Assembly (NCBI GenBank): GCA_025331445.1
Contig: JAIWNE010000121.1
Span: forward strand, 1 to 64,000
Length of the DNA stretch: 64,000 nucleotides
Origin: Blakeslea trispora
Taxonomy: Eukaryota > Mucoromycota > Mucoromycetes > Mucorales > Choanephoraceae
Reading direction: 5' to 3'
The notes under the pieces are model-generated. The model had not been told where the DNA came from and did not search any database. It saw only the letters and a list, made by a program, of their open reading frames with translations. Positions 1 through 10,931 of the stretch are shown here, in pieces (the stretch's first letter is position 1; each line of letters begins with the position of its first letter). The position numbers and the translations under genes are program-made.

Positions 1-960
1 GAAGGGGCAGCAGCAACAGGACCGGCAAAAACAGAGGAGGGCAGCAAACGTGGCCCAAGCGCTGGCCGAAGTACCAGCCAAAGCAGGAGCAGAAGAGCCG
101 TCCACAAAGTGCCCGCGTGAGTACACAGCCAGGTCAGTAGTGTCAACTACCGACCCAGCCGCAGCACCAGCCGCAGCACCAGCAGAAGCAGCAACAAAAG
201 AAAGAGCACCGGAAGCCAAAGTCCCAGCAGCAGAGCCAGCAGCAGAAGAGACAGTACCAGCAGCAGGGCCAGCAGCAGAAGGCGAAGAAGCATTCTCAAT
301 TCGCATGGCTGCGAAACGAGCAGTGTTGCTGGGAACAGCAGTATTACAGACATGGGCCTTGGACCAGCCGGGTGCGCCACACTTGTAGCACGAGCCACGG
401 GGGAAACCAGCGCCACGACGCACAGAATAAGAAGAACCCGAAGAAGAGCCAGCAGCAGGGCGAGCAGCAACAACAGGAGAAGACACAGAGCCAACAGCAG
501 CAGCCAAAACCTGACACTCCTCCGTAGAATGTTTGCCATGCTTGTGCAAACGGCAAAATTTCTTGTCAGAGGCAGAGGAAGAAGAGCGCTTGGCAACACG
601 GCCGGCATGACGACTACGGTCAATACCAGCAGGCGAAGAGGAAGAAGAGGAAGCAGCAGAAGCAGCAGCAACAACAGAGCCAGAAGCCGAAGAGAAACCA
701 GCAGCAAACGAAGAAGAAGAAGACAAGCCCAAGTCACGTTCCAAGTTGACCGCAAGGTCCAACAAGGCATCAATATCACTCTTGCGCTCAGCAGGGAGCA
801 CAGCACGAGCAACAGCAAAACGTTCCTTGAATGACCCGGGAAGAGCCTTCCAAAAAGTATCAATTAAAATTGATGAGGGGACAGTCTGGTCACCTGCACG
901 GCGACGCAAGTCCCGGAAACGATCCACAAAGAGGTGAACCGTTTCGCCCTTTTCCAGGAC
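1..960 (-). CDS. Ty3/gypsy-like Gag fragment, runs off the left edge
   Basis: On the minus strand an open frame runs from about 960 to the window edge. It begins with a capsid-like stretch (EKGETVHLFVDRFRDLRRRAG pattern) typical of the retrotransposon Gag family. A Ser/Ala-rich linker follows, then a zinc-knuckle-like motif CX2CX8HXC (CYKCGAPGWSKAHVC), then a long Ala/Ser/Gly/Pro region. The N-terminal half of Gag is missing and the frame continues beyond base 1, so protease and polymerase may lie outside. The role would be nucleocapsid formation of a retrotransposon. It differs from the Gag of the chromovirus at 59-61 kb, whose knuckle is CX2CX7HXC. Family assignment rests on motif shape only. 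Several other frames here are long only because the sequence is low-complexity. Confidence 0.6.
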
Positions 961-1114
961 CATGTTTGGGCTAAACAGGGGTCCATGAACACCGCCCAAA
1001 TTTTGATATGATTGGATAGCCAGAAATTTTGGGATTCCAAAATGGTAACTTTCGCTGTTTCAAATTTAATAGCGGCCGAGAAATTCGAGTTTAAAGTTTT
1101 GCAATATCTTCATT

Positions 1115-1333
1115 ATGTACATAGACATATTAAAAAATGTCAGGCCGATTGTAGTAGACAAGCTTGAAGAAGACAAGAAGGAAATAGACATCGAGAAAAG
1201 AGAAGAGAAGCAAGTAGAAATTGACATGTCTGATCTGCCATTGGAATTAGAGTTGCGCCTCAAAAAGGAAGCCAAACGAAAAAGGAAGTTTAGACCAATT
1301 ACGTCAAACAAAAGACAAAAAGGTCATACCTGA
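1115..1333 (+). CDS. Small basic-tail ORF, remnant with a paralogue at 50077
   Basis: A 72-aa frame whose last 35 residues are very basic (DLPLELELRLKKEAKRKRKF...). The same pattern, DLPLEIEMKLRSEAK followed by Lys/Arg-rich sequence and a stop, recurs at 50077-50205. In both places a TATA-like sequence (GTATAAATAT) lies about 100 bp after the stop, so the two regions probably descend from the 3' end of one gene or mobile element. I do not recognise the family. The upstream half (1115-1200) is acidic and basic and may not be coding. It lies just left of the first CACTA element. Confidence 0.35.
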   Translation: MYIDILKNVRPIVVDKLEEDKKEIDIEKREEKQVEIDMSDLPLELELRLKKEAKRKRKFRPITSNKRQKGHT

Positions 1334-1525
1334 TTTGGTTATGGTCTTTAGAAAGGCACTTCTTTAGTTCAATAACTTATATATTATATCATACATATAT
1401 TTATTTAGTATAGATTACACCAATTAGAAATTAGTATAAATATCCCACCTTTATGAAATGAATAAATCCTTATCTACTATTTTACTATAAATTCTTTGAA
1501 CTATACTTATTCTCAGATTAACCAT

Positions 1526-4500
1526 CACTACACCCAAAAGGACGTCCACTGCTGCCAAATTTAGCGGTGGACGTCGGTTATTTGTACAGCAATTCGGCGT
1601 CCGCTGTACAAAAGTGATCGTAGAGTCCCACTGCAAGTCCACTGCAGGTCCACTGTTAGTTGGGACCCGACGATCACTGCTGTGGACTGGACAGATGAAA
1701 TGCTTGCCATGTCCCCAGTGAATCATACAGGGCGTCCGTCTTATTTACTTTAGCTTCGTGATTGGATATCTTTTTTAAAGAATCTTTATTCAATTGGCCA
1801 TTTTTATAAATATACTCAAAAATTCTTTGTTTAATTGGCTTTACATTTGCTATCTTATTGAAATTGACATTTCTAATTGGATGATATGGACTTCTTTACA
1901 CAAATATACTTCTTTACGATTGGACTGTTTACAGTAAATCTAGAGGATTAGAGGCTTAAAAAGTGGCTTTTATTATAGAAAAAACTTTTTTTAATAGAAA
2001 ATAATGGCTTCTTTATGGGGGAAAATACTAGGGGATTAGGTTAAAAAAAAGCAATATTTCATTGATGTAGAGAATATGACCAGAAAAAAACCGATAGAAA
2101 TGGCAAATTGCTTCAAGAAAAAGCGATGACAAGAGCGATCAGAGTTCAGACAAGAGCAATTCGAATTGAGACACAAACCCAACAGATAGACCATAAAAGC
2201 AGATGGAGAGAGACAGCAATTTTACATACAAAAGGCAGAAAACAAACCAAACAAGGAACAACCGGATTTGAACTAAAACAACATCATCATCAGTTAAAAG
2301 CAAAATAACACAAAAAGAAATGACAAATGTACTTACAGAGAATCCATGGTTGAGGGCAATATGAAAGGCAATTTACCGTGGCAAAGGAGCATACCAGCAT
2401 TTGAAAGCCCAAAAAGAAAGCAATAAGTTATACTGAAATCTTAGATTCTAATTTCTTACTTACGTTTAAAAAAGCCATCAACAGGGTCCTTGTAAATAGT
2501 ATCATTATTAAGCACAACTAGGCTCTAAACGAAAGAATTACGTGAATAAAAAGAATTACAACATAGATGCTCATGAATAATTACCTCAAGTTATACAACA
2601 AAGTAAACACATATCAATTAAAGACAAGGACTAAGTAAAAGAAAGTAGACTATTAGTGGCTTGACCGAAGAAAAAAAAAAGAAAAAGACTTACCTTTATA
2701 CTTTAAAAAAGTAATAAAAAAGAGAGAAAAAGGGAAAAGAAAGGAAAAAAGAAAAAATTTCAACTTATTGACAGCTTCCTATTTGGGTCTTGTCAATAAC
2801 AAAAAAAGAGAGAGAGAGAAAAATATCACACTAACAGATTTTATTATTGAATCACCGACACAAGAATAAAATATCTTGACTTTGCTGTATTCATACAGTA
2901 CGGATCAAGTATTTAGCCACTTATAAATCCACAATCATTCTCTAATTCGACTTCAGCTTGTTTCATTTGACATTCAATTCGGATAAACCTTCATTCAAGG
3001 TCAGGACTGACATCTTGCCAATAATTTACCAGTTACTGGGTTTAAGGTACAGATGGCCAATCATTCTATTTTAGTAATTCTTCTTTACAAGACTGTCATC
3101 ATTCATCTCTCATCCGATTCGTTGTTATTATCATAATCATCTACAAGCCTCTAGAAAAGTTTTACAATCTCAGTTGAAATATAATCTTGATGAAAAGTAT
3201 AAATAGCACATCAATTTTGAAGTAAATAAAACATTATCTTTAGTCTGATTAATTCTCTGATTTTATATCATTGTGATTTATTTGTCTTCAACAGACTTTA
3301 CTTAACCGTTAAAAAATCTATGAAAAGCGACTAAGAGAGCGCTTCAAGTGCACTATAAGCATTCAGTAATATATCCCTTTAATATAGCTACAAACAGGCA
3401 TCTCTTTTCTTTTTTTTTGTGTCGAAAAAACGACATTAGACTTGTCGACATGGGCACGTATGAGTACACTTTATAAAAATAAAAAATAAAGAGAAATAGC
3501 TCTATTCAATCTCAGCCAAAATCACACACACTTTTTTTTCTCTCACTTGAATTTATTTATTTTTTTTTTATCACAAGTAGCCTCAACTCATAGTTTATTT
3601 ATCTTGTTAAAAGCAGATGAGACTTAGCGAGCTTATGTCATTTCAGCAATGCAGTATTGTGATGTTTTTTGAGGTAGAGAAATAGATAAAATGTGAAGAA
3701 GGGACAGATAGAAATACAGTGAGACTGTTTACTATGAATTTATTCGATCAAAGATGATTTTAGATTTTAGAGTATTCTAACAACAACTATTTATATGTTT
3801 TCTACTTGAGGATTTATGTCATTACAGATTATTTGATAGTACTTATTTAGTGTACTTTTTATGAGATGATGTATTTCATCATTCCTTATTCCGAGTGCTA
3901 GATTATAGAATGATATGATGCTTTCTTTTTGATATGATTTAAAGTGAATGTTATTGACTTCATTCATTCTGGATTTAGTAAGGATTTATATTTTATGATG
4001 TTATAATATTTCTGACTTATTTGGATATCAAATGTAACCTTATTGTCAGTGTTAAGACTCAAATGTGCTCAGATCACCACAAGTATATTGGACACAGACA
4101 TTCCAAGCGTAGACTCAGGTTTGGAAATGCAACGAAAAGAGAATAGTCAGGAAAGCTTTTAAGCTGCAAGTTGACTTCAACCTAAAAAAAAAAGAATACC
4201 AGGCTGTTACTTTTTTCTTCTTCAGTACTAAGCTTGATCCTCATCATACATGTCAAGCAAAAGGTAAGTTACATTGCCGTGTTGTGAATCAGCTATACCC
4301 TTTCTTTTTTTTGTTTCGAAAAGAAGTGGACTACTTTATGAACGAGAAACTCTTTTTTATGAATGAAAACACCTTTACGCAATAAACAACGATTGCTTAC
4401 GAGTTATTCTATGGATCAAGCCTTTATTTATTTTTGTTTCAATACATGAAAGAAAAGAATGTGGATTTTGGTACAAAATGAGCATATACAAGAGGAAAAA

Positions 4501-5310
4501 GATGTAAATGGACTGTTGCAAGTTCTTACTTCTTATATTCAGACCTGTTAAGCTTGCAGAAATGGAACAGGACAAAGGGGGTCTTAGAGTAGAGGCTTAC
4601 CTTGAACGCGCTACTGGGTAATTAGGGACATGAGACCAAGATGAGCTTGCATGTTCTTCACAAAACTCTTTTTTTTTTGGTTCTAATTCTTACAAGTTGT
4701 CTTTTCTTCAAAGGTTTTTTTTAAAAGTATGTTTATCTTAGTGCATTTATTTCAATGTGTTTATCTCAGTGTCTTATTCTTTAGAAGCCTTTATTTCAGT
4801 GTCTTTTTTCTCTTTTAATTTTTGAAAGTCTCTTTTTTTCAGTGCTTTAAGTTTTTTATTTCCCATTTTTAAAAGATTTTCCCAATTATTTTGTGAGTCT
4901 CATTCTCAATTTTTAATTCCCTCGTTTCCGAAATTATTTTCCAATTTTTTTAGCTGTAATTTTTCAGGTCTTTATATTTTTTAAAGAAAAAAAGACAAGT
5001 CAGTTTAAACTCCTCAGCATCAAGGAAGTCAAGTTGCTGCAAAAACTCAACAAGACAAAAAATCACTGCCAAAAAATTCAAAGAGCGAATTTTCTTTAAG
5101 CAGGTAAAACTCTAAATGGTTATAACTTTATGAAAACAAACTCGTTTTGAATTCTGTAAGAAGTTCTGAAAGTCCAAACAATATATCTAAATATCTATCA
5201 AAAAAAGTATCAGCTTTTATAGCCCAAATCAATACTTGGGTTTGGGGTGCACCTAAGACCATGTTAACCGTGGATGACCACCGTACGTTGGTCAAGCATT
5301 CGGTGTAGTG
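1526..5310. mobile_element. E0: non-autonomous CACTA-like element
   Basis: The left end is CACTACACCCAAAAGGACG (1526) and the right end is ...CATTCGGTGTAGTG (5310), giving inverted CACTACAC termini. The left subterminal region repeats GGACGTCC/GTCCACTGC-type words and the right end carries related GGATGACCACCG words. I see no protein-coding gene. The interior (about 2-3.6 kb and 4.1-5.2 kb) is AT-rich DNA without convincing ORFs. Outer thirds align by eye with E3 (15640-22134): the stretch before 5000 matches 21650-21930 closely. A solo LTR lies inside (3658-4081). E0 is followed after only AG by E1. No clear 3-bp target duplication was found around it. Confidence 0.72.
3658..4081 (-). repeat. 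Solo LTR of the chromovirus family, in E0
   Basis: The sequence begins TGTGATG and ends AGATCACCACA, and is flanked by the 5-bp direct repeat AGTAT (3653-3657 and 4082-4086). It is 424 bp. The last 40 bp closely match the LTR of the Ty3 element at 55679-61380, including AAATGTGCTCAGATCACC, and other blocks such as TTTAGTAAGGATTTA are shared. A TATA-like box (ATATAAATAG) on the minus strand gives the sense direction. It is diverged from the intact LTRs, so it is an older insertion that lost its body by LTR-LTR recombination. Confidence 0.88.
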
Positions 5311-5312
5311 AG

Positions 5313-6924
5313 CACTACAGAAAAAAAAACACAAGTTTAGCGCAGATATAGGGCCTAAATCTGCGCTAAACTTGTGAAGTTAAATTAGGTGACACACCTA
5401 GTATTTAACAAATGTAACTTGTTTAGGCCCTATATCTGCGTTAAACTTGTGTTTTTTAAGCAGGCAAAAAAAACACAAGTTTAAGGCCTCAACTTGGCAT
5501 TAAACTTGTATTTCTGATTTATGCCCTAATCCTGCGTCAAACTTGTGTTTTTAAAGCAGGTGAAAAACACAAGTTTAAGACCTCTTCATTATATATTTCA
5601 TGGCAATCCTTTGATCCTATTCGTTCTTTTCATCAATACGTGCTCTATACCATTGGCTTAGAATGGCCTTTGGTATTTGCGTTTAAGATTCTTACAGGCT
5701 CTTCAGGTTACATTATTACACTCATTTTCAATAATACTGCTTTTTCATTTGATTATATTTTAAAGATGTGTTCTTTATTTGGTATATATTGCTTTTCATA
5801 ATTGGCTAGTGTATTTTTTTGTTTATATTTGATATTTGGTAAAAATAGAATACGGAAAACGTTTGCTTATCCTTCTATATCATTGGCTTGCTTGATATTG
5901 GATGTACTAGGTTCCCATACGCAACTTTCCCATGGGTAGTGAAGCGTCTACATATTGCACTTACCTTTGCACCTATCATTTGGACCAGTATACGCTGCTC
6001 CTTTATTTCAGACGTAAAAAGATAGACGCACTGCGGAAAAAGTAGAGATAGAGAACAAGTAGCTATAGTAATGAAATAATAAAATTACCTGTTAAAACTA
6101 GTAATTTATACAAATAATAAAAAACTATACCTTGTCTTAGAAGGGTTCAGTACTTGCAACGAACCTACAAGATAGAATATCTAATAAGCAAGTTTAGTTT
6201 AAAACTAGTAACAATATAAGCATATATGGTTATTAACTTACAGAACAACAGTAATAGACGTTCTCATTCCTTTGTAGAGATCTTCAAGCCAAGCCAAGTA
6301 AGCACCTGAAACTACAAGAAATGTATTAATAAACTGGTACGAACAGAAGTGCTACTGCTTACCCTTTAACCCAACATAGCGATAAACAAGACTAGCTTGT
6401 TATTTGATATTACTATACCATATATACTAGTTGCTATTAATATTATGATTACTTTTCTTTTAGTAAAAGAATACTTACTGCGAACCATTAATAAGTGTGG
6501 AAAAAGAGAGAAAAAGAGAAAGATAAGAAAAAGACGACTTGTTTAAAGAAAAAATAAACTATTTTGACCAATCAAATTACTAGAAATAATTTGCTGTGAG
6601 CAACTTTTAGCGGTGAGAAATTCAGGCAGTGCTAAAATGCGCAACTTGAATCACTTTAAATTTTTTATTTAATTTTTTTTCTCAAAGTCATTGATTGTAG
6701 AAATTGAAAAGCTAAAAGATGGTACATGTTGGAAGAAGGGACTTCGCTTATTTTAAATGAATGTATTGTAGACAGTTAGAGATATACTTTGTCCAAGTTT
6801 CAGCGCATTCTGACCATTTTTGAGCGAGTTAATAATTTACTGCAAAAAGGACCCCTTTAACAACCCCTTAAACTTGTGTTTTAAAACACAAGTTTAGGGC
6901 CTCCAAAGTTAATTTTTTGTAGTG
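5313..6924. mobile_element. E1: short gene-less CACTA-like element
   Basis: Starts CACTACAGAAAAAAAAACAC and ends AATTTTTTGTAGTG. The left 270 bp contain several direct and inverted copies of AAACTTGTGTTTTT and GGGCCT words, and the right end repeats AACTTGTGTTTTAAAACAC. Such subterminal repeats are where CACTA accessory proteins bind in the known plant systems. The left part (a TTACATTATTACAC block, then AAAGATGTGTTCTTTATTTGG) and the right part (TCAGCGCATTCTGACC) also occur in E2. E1 therefore looks like an internal-deletion derivative of an E2-like element with all genes removed. It is 1612 bp and separated from E0 and E2 by AG only. Confidence 0.78.
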
Positions 6925-8397
6925 AGCACTACAGAAAAAAAATTATGAACTTCACGATAGAACAGGGCGTTTCGTATGTGAAGTTGACTTTCGAACTCAT
7001 GCGACAAGTTTGGCATTTAATTGATAGTATTAAAAACAGGCCTAATCCCAGGTGAAATTTATAGTTGTTTAAGCGGGCAAAAATTATAAACTTCAGGCTG
7101 TTTCCTGTGTTTAATTGATATTTTTTAAGCAGGAAAATTTTATGAGTTACAGGCCTTGATATACGGCAATCCTTTAATCTCATTTGCTCTTTTGATTGAA
7201 ATATGCTTCATGTTATTGGCTTAAAGAAGCTCTTTGTGTTTCCTTCGGTCTTTAGACTGTCTAACTCCCATAGGCTCTCCCATGTTACATTTTTACACAA
7301 ACATTTCAAATACACTCCTTTGCTATTTGACCTTGGTTTAAAGATGTATGCTTTATTTGGTACTCATTGCTTTTCTTTATTGGCTGATATGCCTTTCATT
7401 GTTACTCATTTACCACTCGGTTGAAATATAATACGGAAAACGTCATTTGGATTCTTTTATATTAATAAAAAAAATTGTTTATACGATCGATCCATTGGAT
7501 CTTTATCCGTACATCATAGGCTAATCTAATGCTCTATATACTGGGTCCCCCATACCCTTCTTTACCTCTTTATCCAGCCATAGCTGTGGTAGTCTTTACA
7601 TACTACACCTACCTTTAGATGCATCGTTTTGGCCGTATTTTTCTTGCCATTCATTCAGAAAAGAGTAGAATCCATCTAGATCTCTTCTTGTAACCAATAA
7701 ACAATAGATAGAAAGCAGAAATAAGCTATCAAAATAAAGAAATAGTCATTAGAAACAATCGAGAAAATGAGCAATAAATGAATTATTTTACCTTTTAATA
7801 ACCATGGTCACTAGCCTTTGCAATAAGGATAGAGGATAAAGCATCTATTAGATAAATCCAAGTTAATATCAGCAAAGAAATACACATTTACAGACTTTTT
7901 TCTTACTTACAGTATAACAGATAATGGACCTCTTTAGCCCTTTAGACACATCTTTAGGATAGAGTAAGTAGCCATCGATTACTACGAAAGACATTGTTAG
8001 ATTTGGTTTAAAAAAGATGATCGATCACTTACCCCTTCTTACTAAACATAGCACCAACTAAAACCAGTTACTTGTCTTGCAATACTATACATTGATTCAT
8101 ATTAATAAACATCTTTCTTTTTTAATAAGGATATACATACCATGAACCACTCGGAAGAGTTTTAAGAAAACAAAAAGAAACAAAAGAGAAAAAGAGATTG
8201 AAAAAATTTTGATTGGTTTTTAGCTATCTATATTTTATCCTGATCTATTCGGCGCTCAAGCCAAGTTTCATTTAGATTCCGAATGTGTCAAATTACTTTA
8301 AATCGTAGCATTTAATGTTGCAGGTATAAAAGGCTTTGTAACTGACAGCTTAATTAATCCTTTCCGTTTTTTTTTTACTAGTATCCAAGACATCAAT

Positions 8398-9482
8398 ATG
8401 TTCAACACTTTTACCTCCAACAACAACTCCAACGCCAACAACAACAACAACAACAACAGATCCATTCCATCTGTTAGCTCCCATCTCTCCCGTCGTTCAA
8501 ACAACTCTGCAGTAGAACGCAAACTTGAGGAAGTATTGCAGATTCTCGGCAAAACAAATGAGTCTTTGGAGCAGTACAAAACACAATGTGACCGAGTGAC
8601 TGCTGAGTGCCAGGAACTCAAGGCCAGGTTAAACAATAAGCCTGCTGCTGAGAAGAAACATGGTTTTCCTGGATCAAAAGTAGAACTCAAACAGATTCGT
8701 GTTAGTATTAATACCTGTTGATATGAGAATATTATTGTCTAATGACCATTTTAGTCAGTTATCTTAGATGAGCAACGTAATCAGTTGGGAATCATCGGGT
8801 GGAAAATTGATGAACATTTCATTAATGGTCCTAACAACGGTCCCAATGTGACCCAAATCATTCAGAAAACATTAAGAAACAGCGTTTATGGATGCATCGT
8901 TAGACCTTACCTGTGGCCTGGAGATCTGCCTGAAAAGTACATCAAGAGCGTACTTCACCAACAATACAACTATCAGAAAGAGAAAATGAGACAGGCAAGT
9001 TTGAGCTTGAGTGAACAAGACTCTAACAAAAAAAGAAAAAACTATCAAACTCGTAAGACACATGTAAGTTGAGCTCGCAAAAAGTAATTTTATGTACCCT
9101 TTTTACTTAACAATGTACTTGTATTGTTGGTTTAGCTTTTGGATAGAAGAAGACAAGCATACGAGAGTCACAAGAATGACTTGTACAACGTGTTTGGTTC
9201 TCATGAAGAATGCTTGCAAGTCTTGACAACTGAAATGGTATCAGACCAAGAAGACGAGTATGACATAGAAGGCAAACAGTTCAGGGCCAGAGGAATTCCT
9301 CACTACAGAAAACAACGTGTGAGTAACAGAGGAAATAGATACACAGATAAAAAGAAAGTAAAGTATTCACAAACATCATTGTATAGTGTACAGAGTTCTT
9401 TGATAAGCTTGATGAGCTTCGTCTTGCTGACAACCGCAGATTCAACAAAAGCTTTGAACCAACCAGATCGGGTCTCGAGTAG
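8398..9482 (+). CDS. acc1 of E2, four-exon accessory protein, apparently intact
   Basis: Model: exons 8398-8700, 8755-9063, 9136-9318 and 9387-9482, all with GT..AG introns of 54-72 nt, total 296 aa. Exon 1 has an Asn-rich start, then a probable coiled coil (EEVLQILGKTNESLEQ) ending in GFPGS. Exon 2 is exactly 103 codons, as in E4 and E5. Exon 3 carries the family signature E-L-x-SDQEDE followed by basic HYRKQR. Exon 4 begins FFDKLDELRLADN. Homologues are at 32822 and 44118. I do not recognise a named domain. Its charge pattern and place beside a CACTA transposase suggest a DNA-binding partner like plant TnpA, which is inference. It converges on acc2, 137 bp away. Confidence 0.72.
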
Positions 9483-9618
9483 TCAAGACCATCACGAATA
9501 GAAAGACTAAAAACATTAGACATCTACCATCATGAGCTGTAGATCACGAACTTTTGTAGTTTTTTTTTATTTGTTAAATAAAGAGCATAAAAACATAAAA
9601 AAAAAAGTTTATTCCTTT

Positions 9619-10335
9619 TTAAAGAAACATTCTTGTTAGTTTAAGAGCGATAAAAATGTTATCGATATCAAGGTGACGAATATGTATCGGTGTGTATAAC
9701 TTGTGTACAGGTAAAATGCTGTATGAGCTTTTGACTTCATACTCTTTGCGAAAAGGACGATTTGTCTCACTTGTACCCGTTGCAAGTGCTTCGCTATTTA
9801 AGCGAGGATTTTTATACCAGCTAACGAATGCAAGACAATGATTAGTTGTCAAGCATTCATTATCTTGACGATAAACAGTTTGGTGAAAGAAAAAGTATTC
9901 AACCGTTCCTGCACGCAAGTGCTCTTCGTTTCCAAAGTTCAATACACCATCTAAATTATCGCTTTCAAAATTGTCAGGAAGGTAAGCATAGATGTGCGTT
10001 CCCTTATCCCGACCCGTCAAACGGGATCTATAGACATAGCCAAGTACTTTAACCTTTTTTAGCTTTTGTATAATGTTGGACACTTCAAGTGGTGTCTCGT
10101 AAACCCTATGGCAGTACGCTTTTAGGCAATCAAAGTCTTCTTGGCTTAGACTATTAGGCTCTCTCTTGGCAAATGAGACCAAAACACAGCCATCTTCCTG
10201 CAACTGCTCATATCCTGTAGGATCTCCGCCTTTTTCAGAAAGCTCAAAGATGTCTTCTATATGAAGATGACTGTCTGTTGCAAAAGGTACCAGCTCCATA
10301 TCATTGTTCGAGATTTGCTCGGTTGTTTCGTACAT
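9619..10335 (-). CDS. acc2 of E2, 238-aa accessory protein, intact
   Basis: Single-exon gene, ATG at 10335, 238 aa. Shared landmarks with the E4 and E5 copies are: GDPTGYEQL near the N-terminus, LSQEDFDCLKAY, VLGYVYRSRLTG, LRAGTVEYFFFHQ, LAFVSWYKNPR, and ILPVHKLYTPIHIRH near the end. The pattern of a Y-F-x-H strand, a W-Y strand and a PVH motif recalls the beta-rich module found with Tnp2 transposases in other CACTA elements (DUF4216-like), but here it is a separate gene. That comparison is by eye and unproven. There is no signal peptide or membrane segment. It is transcribed toward acc1 and its 3' end lies within 140 bp of it. Confidence 0.7.
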   Translation of the reverse strand: MYETTEQISNNDMELVPFATDSHLHIEDIFELSEKGGDPTGYEQLQEDGCVLVSFAKREPNSLSQEDFDCLKAYCHRVYETPLEVSNIIQKLKKVKVLGYVYRSRLTGRDKGTHIYAYLPDNFESDNLDGVLNFGNEEHLRAGTVEYFFFHQTVYRQDNECLTTNHCLAFVSWYKNPRLNSEALATGTSETNRPFRKEYEVKSSYSILPVHKLYTPIHIRHLDIDNIFIALKLTRMFL

Positions 10336-10931
10336 ATTGGGTTTTATTAATATTCGAAAAGTAAAGAGAAGCTATGGTGAAAGAGATTAGGGGCTCATTT
10401 TAAAATCTAGAGAATTGACTGAATGTAAATTACAAAGTCTTTCAAATCAAATTCTCGCTGCCTCAAAAGTAGATCAAACATTAATCCTGCATCTTCGATT
10501 TGCAAACTGTCTACATCAATTGTTCAATCCTCATGTTTTCAAGACCAAGATGCTTCACCTTGGAAGTGATTTTTTTATTTGACAGACTTGTGCTACATGG
10601 ACTCGAATAATAATACTCAATTTCAACACAGACTCTCCTTTTTATTTTCTTTCAAGACTACTCGTAATGAAGATGCTACCATCTATACAAAATCAAGAGC
10701 ACCGTTCAGTCACGAAACAACAAAGTACTTGATATAGATAAAATCTTATTTGCACGAGACAAATGGCTCGGATAATATATTTTAGTTGGCTATTCCGAAA
10801 TGTAAATAACATTCTTTTCCTTTTCTTTTTTACAACTCTAGTTTATTTAAATACAAAATACAAAAAAAATTAAAAACAATCTATAGATAATCAAAAGAGA
10901 AAAGAAGAGAGAACAAACAGAGAAAATGGAT

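Noticed and set aside
147..863. 238-aa Leu-rich minus-strand ORF
   Set aside because: It is the wrong frame of the low-complexity Gag fragment; the frame with the capsid pattern and zinc knuckle is the real one.
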